DNA from: Candidatus Burkholderia verschuerenii
Lineage (GTDB): Bacteria > Pseudomonadota > Gammaproteobacteria > Burkholderiales > Burkholderiaceae
Direction of reading: 5' to 3'
DNA length: 39,863 nucleotides
Assembly (NCBI RefSeq): GCF_001189365.1
Contig: NZ_LFJJ01000025.1
Coordinates: 1-39,863, forward strand
Positions 38,899-39,863 of this stretch are shown here, piece by piece. Under the pieces are notes generated by a model. The model was not told the origin of the DNA and did not search any database. It worked only from the letters and a program-made list of their open reading frames with translations. A program made the position numbers and the translations under genes. Within the stretch, counting starts at the first letter, position 1; every line of letters begins with the position of its first letter.

Positions 38899-39693
38899 AT
38901 GTTCTCGGTCACCTATGCACAACTGAACGGCTGGCTCACGGCCTTCTTGTGGCCGTTCGTGCGCATTCTCGCGCTGATTTCCACCGCTCCCGTGCTCAAT
39001 AACGCCGCCATTCCGGTGCGCGTGAAAGTGGCGCTGGGCGCGTTCATCACGCTGATCGTCGCGCCGACGCTGCCCGCTATGCCGCAGGTCACGGTGTTTT
39101 CGGCGGCGGGCATCTGGATCATCGTCAATCAGTTTCTGATCGGCGCGGCCATCGGCGTGACGATGCCGGTCGCCTCCGCCGCCGTCGATGCGGCCGGTGA
39201 ATACATCGGCCAGCAAATGGGCCTCGGCTTCGCGCAGCTTTACGATCCGCGCGCGGGCGGCAGAGAGGTGATCGTCGGGCGTTATCTCAACGCGCTGGCG
39301 ACGCTGGCGTTTCTTGTCTTCGACGGACATCTGCAACTGATCAGCGCGCTGATGACCACCTTCCAGAGCGTCCCCGTCGATGTCAACGTGATGGCGGCGG
39401 CATCGCACGCGCAGGGCTGGAAGACGCTGGCGGGCTACGGCGCGAGCGTGTTCTCGACCGGCCTGCTGCTGTCGCTGCCGATCGTCGCGGCGCTGCTGGT
39501 CGCCAATCTGGCGCTCGGCATTCTGAATCGCACCGCGCCGCAGATCGGCATTTTCCAGGTCGGCTTTCCGGTGACGATGCTCATCGGACTCACGCTGCTG
39601 CAACTGATGATCCCCAATCTGATGCCATTTTTTCAGCGCATCTTCGATTCGGGGATTGCGCAGGTCGGGCGAATCGCCGGCGCGATGTTCTGA
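38899..39693 (+). CDS. fliR: Flagellar export-gate protein FliR
   Basis: 264 residues. About six membrane segments, with PFVRILALISTAPVLNNAAIPVRVKVALGAFITLIVAPTLP, GEYIGQQMGLGFAQLYDPRAGG and LALGILNRTAPQIGIFQVGFPVTMLIGL as family blocks. FliR closes the FliPQR complex and contacts FlhB. Last gene of the operon; a hairpin follows 58 bases later. All seven genes of this operon appear undamaged, in contrast to much of the rest of the window. Confidence 0.95.
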   Translation: MFSVTYAQLNGWLTAFLWPFVRILALISTAPVLNNAAIPVRVKVALGAFITLIVAPTLPAMPQVTVFSAAGIWIIVNQFLIGAAIGVTMPVASAAVDAAGEYIGQQMGLGFAQLYDPRAGGREVIVGRYLNALATLAFLVFDGHLQLISALMTTFQSVPVDVNVMAAASHAQGWKTLAGYGASVFSTGLLLSLPIVAALLVANLALGILNRTAPQIGIFQVGFPVTMLIGLTLLQLMIPNLMPFFQRIFDSGIAQVGRIAGAMF

Positions 39694-39751
39694 TTTCCTC
39701 TCTGCCGCGCGGTTCGACGCGACCGGCTGCGACTGTCGATCGGCATAGGGA

Positions 39752-39769
39752 CGGCCAGCAAGCTGGCCG
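39752..39769 (+). terminator. Possible terminator after fliR
   Basis: CGGCCAGC (39752-39759) and GCTGGCCG (39762-39769) form a perfect 8-bp stem but the loop is only two bases and no U-tract follows, so it may be a hairpin of another type, or part of a repeat or element end. Confidence 0.4.
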
Positions 39770-39772
39770 GTC

Positions 39773-39798
39773 CCCTGCCACACCACCCTGCCACACCA
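39773..39798. repeat. Tandem 13-bp direct repeat at the right edge
   Basis: CCCTGCCACACCA occurs at 39773-39785 and again directly at 39786-39798. It abuts a sequence unlike the flagellar genes, and could be a duplication arising at an insertion site. Confidence 0.75.
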
Positions 39799-39863
39799 CC
39801 CGGCGTGCGGGTCCGCACCGGGCGGTTCGGGAAGTTGAGGTTATGTGAGGCGAGGCATGCCAA
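39799..39863. other. Right-edge sequence, possible mobile-element end
   Basis: After the tandem repeat, the text runs CCCGGCGTGCGGGTCCGCACCG (GTGCGG/CCGCAC is a hairpin) into the window end. It resembles the compact hairpin-rich ends of group II introns or insertion sequences, read on the minus strand, but too little is present to decide. No gene is supported. Confidence 0.3.

Overview
The window looks like chromosome from a high-GC betaproteobacterium of the Burkholderia / Paraburkholderia / Caballeronia group. This rests on protein flavour (a Gram-negative trimeric porin, a DUF4148 protein, a mannose-1-phosphate guanylyltransferase next to an undecaprenyl-phosphate glycosyltransferase, the fliL-fliM-fliN-fliO-fliP-fliQ-fliR order) and on a GC-rich third codon position. 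It is an inference from the sequence; no database was consulted.

Layout. 170-2033 (-): alkylsulfatase, frameshifted. 2312-3083 (+): N-terminal two thirds of an outer-membrane porin. 3244-7051 (+): OmpR-type response regulator (frameshifted) and a PAS-GGDEF-EAL cyclic-di-GMP protein (early stop). 7332-10550: lipoprotein, nitronate monooxygenase (late stop) and methylmalonate-semialdehyde dehydrogenase mmsA, with a divergent, broken LysR gene to 11595. 11685-16077: DUF4148 protein, NADH dehydrogenase-like flavoprotein, class I fructose-bisphosphate aldolase, a hypothetical protein and an alpha/beta hydrolase, followed by a second frameshifted LysR. 17022-21427: a squalene/phytoene synthase, the tail of rlpA, a truncated exopolysaccharide glycosyltransferase and a doubly frameshifted manC. 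21504-33920: a 12-kb divergent acyl-CoA catabolic locus (AMP-forming ligase, four acyl-CoA dehydrogenases, thiolase, two MaoC hydratases, SDR, MFS transporter, aldehyde dehydrogenase). 33974-34692 (-): BON-domain protein and the C-terminal third of a porin. 35349-39693 (+): the flagellar operon fliL to fliR. The last ~90 bases look like the start of something else, possibly mobile.

Two structural facts stand out. First, the porin piece at 2312-3083 (+) and the piece at 34340-34692 (-) are complementary: together they make one ~372-residue porin. Their opposite orientation is what a ~31.6-kb inversion with one breakpoint inside the porin gene would leave, so everything between (regulators, catabolic locus, exopolysaccharide genes) may be inverted relative to its ancestor. 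Second, about a dozen genes carry a single frameshift, a premature TGA or a truncation while the family signature stays readable on both sides. Such fresh damage, mixed with intact neighbours, suggests recent and continuing genome erosion, as in host-restricted symbionts, unless it is an assembly or consensus-quality artefact. Read mapping would decide.

How the genes work together: the divergent catabolic locus encodes a complete set of activities for importing, CoA-activating and beta-oxidising an unidentified (probably cyclic or branched) acid. One of its subunits now has a stop codon and another a frameshift. The flagellar export-gate and switch genes appear intact, whereas the exopolysaccharide genes and several regulators are broken.
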